DNA from: Liriodendron chinense | Lineage: Eukaryota; Streptophyta; Magnoliopsida; Magnoliales; Magnoliaceae | Direction: 5' to 3' | Assembly (NCBI GenBank): GCA_003013855.2 | Contig: ML058526.1 | Location: 1,922,001-1,986,000, forward strand | Length of the DNA: 64,000 nt | Shown: positions 8,413-19,990 of the stretch, one piece after another | Layout: the number at the start of each line of letters is the position of its first letter | How positions within the stretch are numbered: the first letter of the stretch is position 1 | The notes under the pieces: generated by a model | Seen by the model: only the letters and a program-made list of their open reading frames with translations | What the model was told of the DNA's origin: nothing | The model's database searches: none | Position numbers and translations under genes: made by a program

Positions 8413-10192
8413 GACTTTCAGGGATACACTTCACGGTTTCCATTTAGTGCAACTAGGGCCAGTGACCGTCTCCGATGGGACGAGTGACTTACTGGAGGGC
8501 ACTCCATGGGGTCTTTGTGCAAACATGATTTCGACCGAGTCATATATCTCAGTGTCATGACGCGTCTCTATGGACGATATGACTTTCAGGGATACACTTC
8601 ACGGTATCCACTTACTGCAACCAGGGCCAGTGACCGTCTCCGATGGGACGGGTGACTTACTGGAGGGCACTCCATGGGGTCTTTGTACAAACAGGGTTTC
8701 GACCGAGTCGTATATCTCAGTGTCATGACGCGTCTCTATGGACGATATGACTTTCAGGGATACACTTCACGGTGTCCACTTACTGCAACCAGGGCCAGTG
8801 ACCGTCTCCGATGGGACGGGTGACTTACTGGAGGGCACTCCATGGGGTCTTTGTGCAAACAGGGTTTCGACCGAGTCGTATATCTCAGTGTCATGACGCG
8901 TCTCTATGGACGATATGACTTTCAGGGATACACTTCACGGTTTCCGTTTAGTGCAACCAGGGCCAGTGACCGTCTCTGATGGGACGGGTGACTTACTGGA
9001 GGGCACTCCATGGCGTCTTTGTGCAAACAGGGTTTCGACCAAGTCGTATATCTCAGTGTCATGACGCGTCTCTATGGACGATATGACTTTCAGGGATACA
9101 CTTCACGGTTTCCGTTTAGTGCAACCAGGGCCAGTGACCGTCTCCGATGGGACTGGTGACTTACTGGAGGGCACTCCATGGGGTCTTTGTGCAAACATGA
9201 TTTCGACCGAGTCATATATCTCAGTGTCATGACGCGTCTCTATGGACGATATGACTTTCAGGGATACACTTCACGGTGTCCACTTACAGCAAGTAGGGCC
9301 AGTGACCGTCTCCGATGGGACGGGTGACTTACTGGAGGGCACTCCATGGGGTCTTTGTGCAAACAGGGTTTCGACCGAGTCGTATATCTCAGTGTCATGA
9401 TGTGTCTCTATGGACGATATGACTTTTAGGGATACACTTCACGGTGTCCACTTACTGCAACCAGGGCCAGTGACCGTCTCCGATGGGACGGGTGACTTAC
9501 TGGAGGGCACTCCATGGGGTCTTTGTGCAAACAGGGTTTCGACCGAGTCGTATATCTCAGTGTCATGACGCGTCTCTATGGACAATATGACTTTCAAGGA
9601 TACACTTCACGGTGTTCACTTACTGCAACCAGGGCCAGTGACCTTCTCCGATGGGACGGGTGACTTACTGGAGGGCACTCCATGGGGTCTTTGTGCAAAC
9701 AGAGTTTCGACCGAGTCGTATATCTCAGTGTCATGACGCGTCTCTATGGACAATATGACTTTCGAGGATACACTTCACGGTGTTCACTTACTGCAACCAG
9801 GGCCAGTGACCGTCTCCGATGGGACGGGTGACTTACTGGAGGGCACTCCATGGGGTCTTTGTGCAAACAGGGTTTCGACCGAGTCGTATATCTCAATGTC
9901 ATGACGCGTCTCTATGGACGATATGACTTTCAGAGATACACTCCAAGGCGTCCACATACTGCAACCAGGGCCAGTGACCGTCTCCACTGGGACGGGTGAC
10001 TTACTCGAGGGCACTCCATGGGGTCTTTGTGCAAACAGGGTTTCGACCAAGTAGTATACCTCAGTGTCATGACGCGTCTCTGTGGACGATATGACTTTCA
10101 AAGATACACTCCTGGGCGTCCGCTTACTGCAACCAGGGCCAGTGACCGTCTCTGATGGGACGGGTGACTTGCTGGAAGGCACTCATTCCCTT
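8413..10192. repeat. 168-bp tandem repeat, 11 copies
   Basis: The marker GACTTTCAGGGATACAC starts at 8413, 8581, 8749, 8917, 9085, 9253, 9421, 9589, 9757, 9925 and 10093, an exact 168-base period with no length variation. Each unit contains GGGCCAGTGACCGTCTC and GAGGGCACTCCATGG. Because 168 is divisible by three, stop-free stretches repeat in register and create a false open frame (minus, 9784-10182) with a 56-residue peptide period. Sequence divergence is low to moderate. The array is internal to the element H LTR. Confidence 0.95.
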
Positions 10193-11129
10193 AGCCACTC
10201 AACTGACGGATCCCGCCTTGGACAGGACGCACATCAACTGGTCTTGACGATGAAGTATTTCAAATGTTTAGAACTCTTTCATTATGGTTTTCGATGATAA
10301 CCATAGTCTCCTTCGATTTAGTCTCTTATCTCGATCCGAGATGAAATAAATTCATGCAATGGATGCAAATGAGTACAGTACAAAGTAACTATGCTTTATG
10401 CATGCTCGAGAGAGGATTGCATTTATGCTAGATGTTCAGTGTATCAAACAAATTATGCATTTGATTTGATCAACCCGCTTCATATATATCTTTATGTCGT
10501 CGATATTTTGCCCTCGCGTCTTTGAGATCGCGATTGATTTCACTTGACATTAGAAGATTTTCGGGCCATCAGGGCACTTCTCAGGGCTTGTTTACGATCC
10601 GATCGGATGATTTGGTGAATACCTATCATGATTGTCTTTGGATAGGGATGGATTATGTCCACGAGGATTGCAGTGCGATCACATTTCGATTTGCCTAGCA
10701 TGGGTCAATTTCCGAGCCGACAGGGCACTTCCCAGGGCTGAAAATGACTAAGTAGTGGGCCTGCTGACCACTTAATTAGGGTATTCGGGGCTCCTGGGTT
10801 TGGATAACCTCGTTGCGGTGCATGATTATGATATATCATGTTATGGCAGAGAGAAGTCTCCCTCTCGGGTTCGGTCAAATTCCGCCCTATTCCTCTCGAT
10901 TTCGGTCGTTTTCGGCTCTTTCGGAAGGGTTTCTGAGGTTTGCAATATTGGCTAAGTGTTGGCCTTTTTTTATCAAATTGCTTATTTGGCCCACTTAACA
11001 TCGACCATTGGCGAATCCGGTCGGGGGGATGGATAGAAGACATTGATGTGTGTCTAAGAGCGTCCTCTTAATCGGAATGCGGGCCACATCAAAGGCGGGC
11101 CACATCACTGAAGGCCCCACCTCCCCATC

Positions 11130-12000
11130 AGCGTCCAGGCGCATCTCCCATGGGGTGTTGGCGCATGTGATCTTAAGTTGGGTGCATGTGATCCCATCCC
11201 AAGCGCATGTGAGGAGAGAGAGTGAACGGAAGGAAGATGGGTGCATGTCCCTCTCCACTTGGGCGCACTTGTGCGCATATGACATGAAGGAGTGAGGAGA
11301 AAGATGGGCGCATGTCCCTCTCCACTCTATATTATGGGCATGGGCGCATGTCACTATGCCACTTAGTACATTTTTGCACATTTTCCCCCAAAGTATGGGC
11401 GCATTTCATGCAACTTTGGAGAAATTTGAATCTCCTCCTTCCGGTGGGAGAAATCCCGTTCCAGCGATGGCATCCGACGAGGGTATGGGCGCATGTCTAT
11501 AGCCCATAGAGGATTCCGGCAAGGATTTTTACCTTGTTCTAATGATCCTTTTCAGAAAATGAAGCCCCCCCTGATTTAGAAGAGTGAGGTATTTATAGCA
11601 TGTTAATCGGGTATCGGGTACCGGCGCATGTTGTCTGCAAAAGGGAGGGCATGCGCATGCATTTAGAGAGAGAAGTCATGCGCATGTGATGGGGATCATG
11701 CGCATGTCACCATGCATCAGGCGCATGTGGCTTGGTGTGGGCGCATGTGCCCCTAGTATGGGCGCATGTGGCCTCTGTGTTGGCCGCATGTGGCCCACTT
11801 ATAATATTTTCATGATTTTTTATATTTTTATTTTATTTAGAATATTGAAAAGGGAGAGAGAGAGCTCTCATGCGCATGTGGTGAGAGGGCAAATGCATGT
11901 CTCCTCATGGCATCCACATGTGGAGAGAGAGTGGACGAATGCATGTCTCCTCATGGCATCCGCATGTGGAGAGAGAGTGGGCAAATGCATGTTCCAACAC
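11130..12000. repeat. GCGCATG word cluster in the element H LTR
   Basis: GCGCATG or its variants (CATGCGCATG, GGGCGCATGTGG) recur at irregular spacing of roughly 20 to 60 bases across this stretch. They are often followed by TGGCC or TCTCCTC. CATGCATG-type words are interspersed. The cluster lies toward the U3 end of the minus-strand LTR. The spacing is too irregular for a simple tandem array. Confidence 0.75.
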
Positions 12001-12873
12001 TTAGAATATTTCGGGTTTTAGGCTCCGACGGGCGACCTTCAAAGGGGGGCTACCTTTTCGGAGACCGAAGTCACTGACGCCAAGCCGCTTTTAGGCCATG
12101 ATCGACCTCCTGAATGAACGGGGTGGGGTACCGATGGTCATCTACTGTGAATTTTGGTAGTTCCTTACCAATTTGGACCCTCCGATCGGCTATTTGTACA
12201 AGAATATTATTCCGGGAAGCGCGCACGTAGAAATATACATCGCAAGGACTTCAAACTTGCTAAGAAAGGTTTTTCGGGCATTCTAGATCATTTGGCGGCC
12301 ATCCGCATGTCTAATTTCAGCCCAAAATGGTACCTGTAAGCTTTCGGGCCATTTGGGTCAGCTCTAGACGGGCAAAACGCATTTCGGTGCGCGCAGGTAA
12401 GGATTTGCATCACGCGACTTTGAAACTTGCAGGTTAAGGGTTTTAAGGCATTTCGGATCATTTGGCATTGATCTACATGTCCGATTCCGCCCTGAAATGA
12501 CATTTGTAGGTTTCGGTCACGATCGCGCATGTTAGGGTTGCACTGGCATTTTTCGTGTATTTCAGATCTCAAAATCAGTCCAAATCATCGTAGATGGATC
12601 ACCGAATACTGTTTTATAATGGGTGCGAATTTGAGCCCCAACAGCCTTCTAATCAAGGGTCATCGATCATTCGATGTAATTAAGGTCTTGTGCCAGATCA
12701 CGGTCTGGAATGTACAAGATCTCAAAATCTCTAGAATAAAATTCACCTTGTGATATCTCTTCTCTTATGTACTTTTGTGAATGCTTGTGATTGTCTATAA
12801 ATGTTTCCATTACTCAGAACCCCAGAGCAACAATACCAAGAAAATGTCATTGTAGCATTTTCTAGTTATAACA

Positions 12874-13237
12874 GGCGTCTTTATGGTTTTCTAGATGTCC
12901 TCGCATTCTCCTCAAGGTGTATGTGATGAGTATAAATCAGAGGGTCTATGCCTTTGAGATCCACAATTGACCACCCGATGGCATTCTTATGCTCTTTTAG
13001 AGTAGTAATCAACCTACTCTCTTGTTCCTCATCCAAGTGGGAAGAAATCACCACCGGATATGTTTCATCTTGACCTAAATATACGTATTTGAGATCTGTC
13101 GGCAAAGGTTTTAGGTCGAGCTTTGGAGCCTTAATACTAGATGGAAGAGGCTTGTTCTCGGTTAAAGGTAAAGGCTCAAATGGTTTCTTCCATCGGTTAG
13201 TATCAAGTGCCGGCATAGAGTCTAAAATTGCATCCAT
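12874..13237 (-). pseudogene. pol: Protease-to-RT linker of element E pol, cut by element H
   Basis: The minus-strand frame shows KAPKLDLKPLPTDLKYVYLG, SSHLDEEQESRLI, HKNAIGWSIVDLKGIDP and THHIHLEENARTSRKP. These match the Athila pol segment just before the RT fingers (element D at 57120-57380 has the same series). An in-frame TAA replaces a Gln codon right before the break. The next two codons (RR) are the last before the element H LTR, which makes this a clear insertion point. Confidence 0.8.
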
Positions 13238-13240
13238 CTC

Positions 13241-14335
13241 TCATATCATGTCATCATCAATCTCATGAGAGTGGGCCAAACATGCCTCTAAGTAATCGGA
13301 GAAAAATGTTAAGAAGGATGTATCTTTCACAAATGAGTCAATCAAATTTATTTCATGGACCTCATCATCTCTATTTCGAGGTTGTTTGCATAAATCGAAA
13401 ATATTCAGCTCAAGTGTCATATTTTCGAAAGACATTTGTACAAGCCCGTTTCTACAATTGACGATTGTATTTGAAGTGGCTAAGAAAGGGCGGCCAACTA
13501 TGACGGGAATTTGAGTACGGACACGAATAACAGGATGAGTATCCAAAACAATAAAATCCACTAAGTAGTAGAATTTATCCACTTGGATAAGTACATCCTT
13601 AATCATCCCTGTCAGTATACGAATGGATCAATCTGCAAGTTGGAGTGTGGTTTTGGTGGGTTTTAATTCACCCAAACTAAGTTGTTCATAGACCGAGTAT
13701 GGGATGAGGTTAACACTTGCCCCCAAATCGAGTAGGGCTTGTTCAATCCCGTAGTCACCTATGATGCATGAGATGGTAGGACTACCCGTATCCTTGTATT
13801 TTTTGGGCACCTCTTGTTTGATGATGATGCTCAAGTTCTGAGACAAAAGTACTTTATTGTGTACATTGTGTTCCTTTTTTACCGTACAAAGTTCCTTAAA
13901 AAATTTGGCATATGATGGTATTTATTTCATAACATCCAATAATGGGATGTTGATCTTCACTTGCTTAAAAACTTCTAAAATTTTCAGATTTTTGTCTAGA
14001 GGTTTGGGTGAAATCAACCTTTGGGGAAAAGAGGCAACCGGCTTGTATTGCTTTTCCGGTTCTTTCTCATGTGGAGTGTTGCTAGAACTATCATCCTTGT
14101 TAGCAATTTCCGGATCATTAGGCTTTTGGGCCTTTACCGGATTAGACTTTTCAATTATTTTGCCACTTCGCAAGGTGGTGATGGGTTTAACATACTTCAT
14201 ATGTTGAGAGGATGAGCTGGGATCTTGTATCTCAAATTGGGTTCTTGGGTTAGGGAGAGGTTGGGGCAGGAAGTGTGCCTTTCTCCCTAACGCTAAGATG
14301 AGATTCAACTCTAGCCATTGAAGTTTTCTATTCAT
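13241..14335 (-). pseudogene. pol: Gag C-terminal linker and aspartic protease of element E
   Basis: Three consecutive minus-strand frames are separated by stops or shifts. The first (13922-14335) has VKPITTLRSGKIIEKSNPV and FPQRLISPKPL. The second (13628-13846) has SPTISCIIGDYGIEQALLDLGASVNLIPYSVYE, where D-L-G is the retropepsin catalytic triad in Athila form. The third (13241-13606) has FIVLDTHP, IPVIVGRPFLATSNTIVNCRNG and an acidic end CLAHSHEIDDDM. The protease would process the polyprotein. It is broken by at least two lesions. Confidence 0.8.
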
Positions 14336-14342
14336 TGATGGC

Positions 14343-15721
14343 TTAAAATGTGTTTTGGTTGAATCTTAGTTGTTCTTGCATGAACCCATCAATTTTCAGA
14401 GAATTAATCTTGTTATATTCAGCTTGAACCAACACAAATGCACCCAACATCTCCTCAAGTGTAGCTTTTGGTGTGAGTACTGGACCTAGCAAAGGTTGAG
14501 CTTGAGGGGTGTTATTTGCATTTGCGGTTGGTCTATTCCTCCAACTGAAGTTAGGATAGTTCCTCCAACTTGGATTGTACATGTTTGAGTTTGGAGCACT
14601 GAATGGTCGTTGATAATTGTTTATGACATTGGATTGTTCTTGCAAAACTTCTTGAAATGCATGAATTGTTGGACAATCCTGTGTTTCATATATATTGGTG
14701 GCATAAATACCACAAGCGTTATCAATGACTTCCTTAAAGTTAATCATTTCTCCTTTCTTCAATTTCATGGCCTCAACTTTTCTTATGAGGCTAGCTACGC
14801 ATACACTCATATTATCTTCTTCTGAGAGGACATAAATTCCTTTATTTTCTCTTTGTTGACCTGTCTTGGGATTTGCTAGTTTAGATGTATCCCAAGATTG
14901 TGCATTCTCAGCCAATATATCAAAGTAATCTCATGCTTCCTCGGCTTCCTTATTCATGAATTCCCCATTACACATCATCTCTACGAATTGGTGCATAGGT
15001 GAAGTCGGTCCTTCATAGAACAAGCTTATTACCCGCCAACTTTCGTAACCATGATGTGGGCATGTATTCAATAAATCATTGAACCTTTCCCAACATTGGA
15101 AGAAGGTCTCATTCTCTTTTTGGGCGAAATTCATGATTAGGCGCCTTAGCATGTTGGTTTTATGAGTTAGGAAAACTTTTTAATGAATTCCCTAGTCATT
15201 TCAGTCCATGTACCAATTGATCTTGGCCCTAATGCATGAAGTTAAGCATTTGCTTTCTCTTTAAGGGAAAAGGGAAATAATTTAAGTCGCACAACGTCAT
15301 CCGATACGTTTGCAAAGTGCAATGTGGCTATCACCTCATCAAATTCCTTGAGATGTTGATAAGCACTTTCACTGTCTAATCCATGGAATTTGGGAAGGAG
15401 TTGGATTACTCCCGGTCTGAGATCTATGTTCCCTGCATTATATGAAAAAATTATGCACGAGGGAGTGCTCACTCTTGCAGGTTGCAAGTAATCACGTAGA
15501 GTCCTTAGTTGAGGAACATTCTCAACTTCGTTCTCTCCCGTTTTTGTTTGATTTTGACCCAAATTTTGATTGGCCCTTGGATCAAGTTGATTTTCAGCAA
15601 TACTTTTAGAAAAAATAGGAAAATTTAAATGTTTCTTAGCGCATGGTTCCTTATCAATTCCCTCAACAATTCCCCCTTCACTTATTAACCGATTGTTTAA
15701 ATCGCGGACCCGATGGGGCAT
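14343..15721 (-). pseudogene. gag: Gag polyprotein of element E (Athila type)
   Basis: Minus-strand pieces in order: N-terminus with LRTLRDYLQPARVSTPSC and GVIQLLPKFHGLDSESAYQHLKEFDEV (15242-15721), the gag core NFAQKENETFFQCWERFNDLLNTCPHHGYESW (14931-15152), and a C-terminal part with CGIYATNIYETQDCPTI and a proline/asparagine-rich segment YNPSWRNYPNFSWRNRP (14343-14915). The same parts occur in element D. The lesions are the gap near 15153-15241 and the stop near 14916-14930. It would form the particle shell. Confidence 0.82.
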
Positions 15722-16284
15722 GGAAATTCAGAAAAAAGAAAGAAAAAAAATTCTTCCTTCTTTCTTAACTTCTCTCTAAGACCGAAGCACAAGGTATCTT
15801 GCAATGGCTGAGCCAGAAGCAAAGATAAAGACCGATTTCTCCTGGTCAATAGGGGTTCAAAACAACACCCCACCCACTCTTTAAATCTTTAAGAAAATAT
15901 TAGAGGAAGAAGAAAGCGGAGTAGATTGAGAAGAGAAATCTCTGAGCTTAAGATGATCCAAGACGGCAATGCCAACCAAAAGGCATCAAGGTGGCTAAAG
16001 GCCAACCTATCAGAGCTCCAAGGCGGTTAAACCGACCACTAGAAGTCTCTACCTACTCTATAAGAGATGAACTAAGAATAGAAAAGAATAGAGAAGAGAA
16101 AAGTTTGGAAAAACAAAACCTGAATTGAAGAGTTAATCTACTTCAACTTGTAAAAATTCCTACAAAAATCAAAATAAAACAAACTAATTTAGTACTAAAT
16201 AAAGATTCCTAAAAATCTAAATAGAAAACTATTTTCAAAAATCCTATAAACAACGTCGAATCCCTGACAGCGGTGTCAAAAACT
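15722..16284 (-). other. Leader of element E with degenerate primer-binding site
   Basis: This is non-coding sequence between gag and the LTR. A PBS-like TGACACCGCTGTCAGGGA on the minus strand (16261-16278) sits six bases from the LTR. It matches element D's TGGCGCTGTTGCCGGG only partly, so it has probably mutated. The middle part is A-rich and contains no gene. Confidence 0.6.
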
Positions 16285-18022
16285 TGTTCGCTCCCCAAGT
16301 GTAGGGTTGCAATGTAGTAATAATCTCAGTAAGACCGAGGTCGATCTACAGGGATTAAATAGGAATTCACAGAATATCTTCAAATAATTAATCTAAAGAG
16401 AACTAAATCTGTAATTTAGATGTATAAGAGGCAATGATGAACAATCTGTGAGATTTTGAGAATAAGTTATCAATCTAAGAAAACACTAGAGCGCCAAGGA
16501 TCCACTCATAGATATCCTTGATGCTTGATTCACATCGGTTTCACAATTACTCAACTAGAATCGAAATCAAATTCTATCTAGTAGGATTATAAAGCAGTTA
16601 AATTATCAAACAATCTAAGATATTTACTGTCTATTAATATGACTCCCTCAATTCAAGTTAGGACTTGGGCACACTCAATTGCATAGGCCAATCGTAGTTT
16701 CAATAGTTTAAGATCACAATCATGATAAACATTGAATCCTGTCACTAGATTCAACTAACATCATAACTTGAATTTTATTCAAATCATATTAACATCCGTT
16801 ACATATCTCAAATTTCTCAGAAAATATAGAACTTTAGCTTAAAGTTCTCACATGAAGAATCAAGCTCTATAGCGTATTGATTTCGATTCCTCGAAGCGTA
16901 CAGGTCTAGATCTTGTAAAACAACTAAGAACTAAGCATAATTCTTCCAAACATCCATGAGTCATCATAAGATTAAGAAAAACTAACTTAGAACTGCATTT
17001 AAACTTAAACAAACCATTGTTTAACATTAAAACCAATCCATGAAACCTTAAATATGAATTAAAACATCTAGAACAACTACAAGCTTCACCTCTTAGCCCT
17101 AGCTAAGAGGTCTAGCCTACCATGCTAGGAGAAAAATAGAAAAACTACTTTAAACATGAAAAATTAGAAATAAACTAAGCAAAGGGAGTTGTAGAACTCT
17201 GAATCCTTCCTCCCCCATCTCCCAATACAATAGATCTCTTCTAGGATGCCCTAGGAACGAAGTTGAGGAGTCCTTTTATAGCTTTCAAGCCCCACCAACG
17301 CAGAAGATTTAAGAACTAGTGTAGGATTTACGTACTGCACAGAGAAAATCAGAATTGAACTTAAAAATTTTTGAACCGGTCCCGTGGTCGATTGATTGGT
17401 TGGGCTGGGCGATCAATCGCAAGTCCGAACCAACTGTAAAAATTGAATTCTGGATGTCTAAGCGGTCGGGCGATCAATCGCAAGTGGTCGAGTGATTGAT
17501 CGCTGGGTCTAAAAAGTGTTCAGAGAGTTTCAGCAACAAATCTTCAAAAATCTGAAATTTTTATGGCTCGAGCGATTAATCATATGTGGATGGGCGATCA
17601 ATCGGTTTTGGTCTTTTTTTGTCCAGCAACTATTCTGGATTTTCTATATTACGGGCGATCAATCGGTTTGAGAAATCGATCAATCGGCAATCTGACTTCC
17701 AGTCCAGCAATGCTTCAACACACATATAAGGTGATCAATCAATCGGTCTGGCTAGCAAATCAAATGACCACGCTGGCGATCAATCAGTCAGGGCTACCGA
17801 TCAATCGGCCAAAGTGATTTCTTTTCTTTTCTTTTCTTCTTCTTGCTTCTTTTCTTCACTCTTTAATGCACATTAAGAGTGTCCTTTAATCATCATTTTG
17901 GTGAAGTCTTTCTCTCATCCTACAATTATAAAACCATTGCATTAGATAGGTCCTTAAGCATAGAAATCATGCAATGTTAGTGATCAAACGGGGTTAGAAT
18001 ATGCACATTTCAGAGCTCAACA
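16285..18022 (-). repeat. 5' LTR of element E
   Basis: On the minus strand it starts TGTTGAGCTCTGAAATG (18022) and ends GGGAGCGAACA (16285). The end segment TACTACATTGCAACCC and the CTCGGTCTTACTGAG-like hairpin match the LTRs of elements D and F, which confirms the border. The U3 part (about 17388-17810) carries roughly ten copies of a GATCAATCG word, often within GCGATCAATCGC. The partner LTR is outside the window. Confidence 0.8.
17388..17810. repeat. GATCAATCG word cluster in the U3 of element E
   Basis: GATCAATCG or its complement occurs about ten times at irregular spacing, for example near 17411, 17472, 17594, 17658, 17733 and 17799. Many copies lie inside the imperfect palindrome CGATCAATCG. 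Its place in the LTR corresponds to the GACCGGTC cluster of element D. Confidence 0.8.
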
Positions 18023-18029
18023 TCAGCCT

Positions 18030-18587
18030 AAGGGGAGCCAACTGTAACAACAGAATCAAGCACCACGGCCACCCACGATAACTCGTCCCCCAATGCAGAG
18101 GAAGGAAATACCAAACATGAACCAGAAGCAGCAAGGACGTCTCTATGCCATGGCTCCACCAGATAATGTGGAAGAAGATACCCGCGCCACTGAAGGTACT
18201 ATTTTTATTGGCAATGTCCTAGTATTTGTCATGTTTGATAACGGTGCCTCCATTTCATTCATTTCTATATCCATCACATTCCGGTTAGACTTAAAAATGG
18301 AATGCTTAGATGAAGCGGTAGTCTTAGCAACACCTATTGGCCGAATTGTAGAACTAAGGAAAGAATGTCGAGGATGCCCCCTCACTATTGACGGAGTCGA
18401 ATTTAAAGTTAATTTAATCATATTGAACATGAAGACCTTTGATGTGATCTTACGAATGGACTGGCTCTCTAAGCACCATGTGAACTTGGATTGTCATGCC
18501 AAGACCATATCAATAACTCTCACAAACCGAGACCCTGTAATGTTTCAAGGCAAGAAGAGGAAGGAAGTAATCGAGCGCCTGATGTGA
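18030..18587 (+). pseudogene. pol: Gag end and aspartic protease of element G
   Basis: The frame begins within a gag tail rich in Pro and Gln (RKEIPNMNQKQQGRLYAM) and continues into a retropepsin: FIGNVLVFVMFDNGASISFIS, then the long beta region, then FDVILRMDWLSKHHVNLDC. The active-site triad normally D-S-G or D-T-G reads D-N-G here, so the enzyme would be inactive. The family usually has VILGMDWL, and the Gly is Arg in this copy. The gag core is missing at the element E border. Confidence 0.82.
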
Positions 18588-19260
18588 ATCGTGGAAGAAC
18601 CGACTGAGTTGACAGTAGACCAAATCCCCATAGTTGTTGAATTCACTGTAGTATTTCAAGACATTCCTGGACTACCCCCTAAGCGCGAAGTAGATTTCGC
18701 CATCGATCTCATGCCCGGTACGGCACCTATAGCTTTAACAGTATATCATATGGCTCCTGTAGAGTTGCAAGAGTTGAAGATATAGTTAGAAGAATTCCTT
18801 GAACAAGGTTTCACTCACCCCAGCGTATCTCCCTGGGCCGCACCTGTCCTCTTTGTGCCAAAGAGGGATGGCTTGCTTCGTCTGTGTATTAATTACAGGA
18901 AGCTGAACCAAGCAACTATCAAGAACAAGTATCTCCTCCCGCGCATAAATGATCTCTTTGACCAGTTGAGAGGAGCTCAATTCTTTTCAAAGATTGATTT
19001 AAGATTCTGATACCACCAACTAAGGGTAAGGGAGGAAGATATTCCTAAAACGGCATTCAAAATGAGGTATGGACATTATGAGTTTGTGGTTATGCCTTTC
19101 GGACTGACAAATGCCACGGCAGTATTTATGAACCTAATGAACCGTGTGTTTAAACCTTACTTGGACAAGTTCGTAATTGTTTTCATTGATGATATCCTTA
19201 TCTACTCAAAGAGTAAAGGGGAACACGCCGAAAACCTGAGAATAGCCTGCAGACTCTAAA
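18588..19260 (+). pseudogene. pol: Reverse transcriptase of element G
   Basis: Conserved RT blocks in order: FQDIPGLPPKREVDFAIDL, then (after an in-frame TAG at 18783) SPWAAPVLFVPKRDG, LRLCINYRKLNQATIKNKYLLPRI, FSKIDLR, a TGA replacing the Gly of the usual SGYHQ motif, then YEFVVMPFGLTNA and the catalytic FIDDILIYSKS (Asp pair about 19188-19193). A frameshift follows at about 19250. The catalytic pair is intact but three lesions interrupt the frame. The enzyme would copy element RNA to DNA. Confidence 0.88.
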
Positions 19261-19990
19261 GGACTATCAGTTGTATGCCAAATTAAAGAAATGTGATTTC
19301 TGGAAGAAAGAAGTGAAGTTCCTTGGTCATGTGGTAACCCGCGATGGGATAGCAGTCGATCAGTCTAAAGTCGATGCAGTTCGTCAATGGAGTCAACTAA
19401 CCACAGTCACCGAAGTACGAAGTTTCTTAGGATTAGTAGGATACTACTATCGCTTCATCCTAGAATTCTCTAAAATCGCTCGCCCCTTGACAAATCTAAC
19501 TAGGAAGAATGCTCGCTTTGTCTGGAGCGCGAAGGTTAAAGAAGAGTTTCAGAAATTAAAGGAATTGTTAACAACAGCCCTAGTTCTTACATTGCCTGAG
19601 GAAGGAGTAGAATTTGTGGTCCATGCCGATGCATCACAAGCAGGCCTAGGATGCGTATTGATGTAGAAAGATAAAGTGATAGCCTACGCCTCTCGCCAGT
19701 TGAGACCACATGAGCAGAACTATCCCACTCACGACTTAGAATTAGCGGCCGTGATTTTTTCTTTGAAAATTTGGAGACATTATCTATATGGGGAACAGTT
19801 CAAATTAAACACCGACTACAAGAGCTTGAACTATTTGTTCCAACAGAAATATCTAAATACGCGTCAACGAAGGTGGATGGAGACACTAAAAGATTTCCAA
19901 ATAGAGTTGTGCTACAATCCTGGAAAGGCTAATGCAGTGGCTGATGCCCTTAGCAGAAAGAAGGTGCAAGAGGCGACGATGGCATGTATC
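19261..19990 (+). pseudogene. pol: RT connection and RNase H of element G
   Basis: YAKLKKCDFWKKEVKFLGHVV, then RSFLGLVGYYYRFI and the RNase H start VVHADASQAGLGCVLM. The first catalytic Asp is in HADAS, and a stop follows at 19664. The next frame continues IAYASRQLRPHEQNYPTHDLELAAVIF (catalytic Glu), then LNTDYKSLNYLF (Asp) and NPGKANAVADALSRKK. RNase H removes the RNA strand during reverse transcription. One stop separates the two halves but the frame is otherwise good. Confidence 0.87.

Larger units (their letters stand above)
4012..12873 (-). mobile_element. Element H: large-LTR gypsy (Ogre/Tat-like) retrotransposon, 5' part
   Basis: On the minus strand it has a 5.1-kb LTR (7760-12873), a PBS with the Ogre-type sequence TGGCGACTCCGCTGGGGA, a leader, and a degenerate gag with an internal duplication. 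The element is cut at 4011 by element A, so pol and the 3' LTR are not in the window. Its right end abuts element E inside the pol reading frame, with flank GGCGT (12874-12878). Very long LTRs and this PBS fit Ogre-like elements. No RT is present to confirm the lineage. Confidence 0.72.
7760..12873 (-). repeat. 5' LTR of element H (about 5.1 kb)
   Basis: On the minus strand it begins TGTTATAACTAG (12873) and ends GCTCTAACA (7760), directly before the PBS. The right border falls exactly inside the element E pol frame, which supports it. From the U3 side the LTR holds a GCGCATG-rich word cluster (about 11130-12000), AT-rich spacer, an eleven-copy 168-bp tandem array (8413-10192), and an AT-rich end. 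No pair is in the window, so the left LTR is predicted outside. No protein gene is supported inside it. Confidence 0.7.
12874..18022 (-). mobile_element. Element E: Athila-like gypsy retrotransposon, 5' part
   Basis: On the minus strand it has an LTR (16285-18022), a degenerate PBS, gag, protease and the region before RT. It stops at 12873 in the middle of the sequence that in element D continues as CRRLNPNMMEVV; the element H LTR begins there. Right flank is TCAGC (18023-18027), inside the gag end of element G. Gag and protease align in order with element D, so both belong to the same Athila-type group. Many frameshifts show age. Confidence 0.82.

Noticed and set aside
9784..10182. A 132-codon minus-strand frame with a 56-residue repeat
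   Set aside because: It is produced by the 168-bp tandem array, whose period is divisible by three. No start context, domain or promoter supports a protein.
8413..10192. Centromeric satellite block
   Set aside because: Only eleven copies, bounded within an LTR; the length alone is not enough to call a centromere.
11050..12021. Cys/His/Met-rich plus-strand frames
   Set aside because: They arise from the GCGCATG words in the element H LTR.
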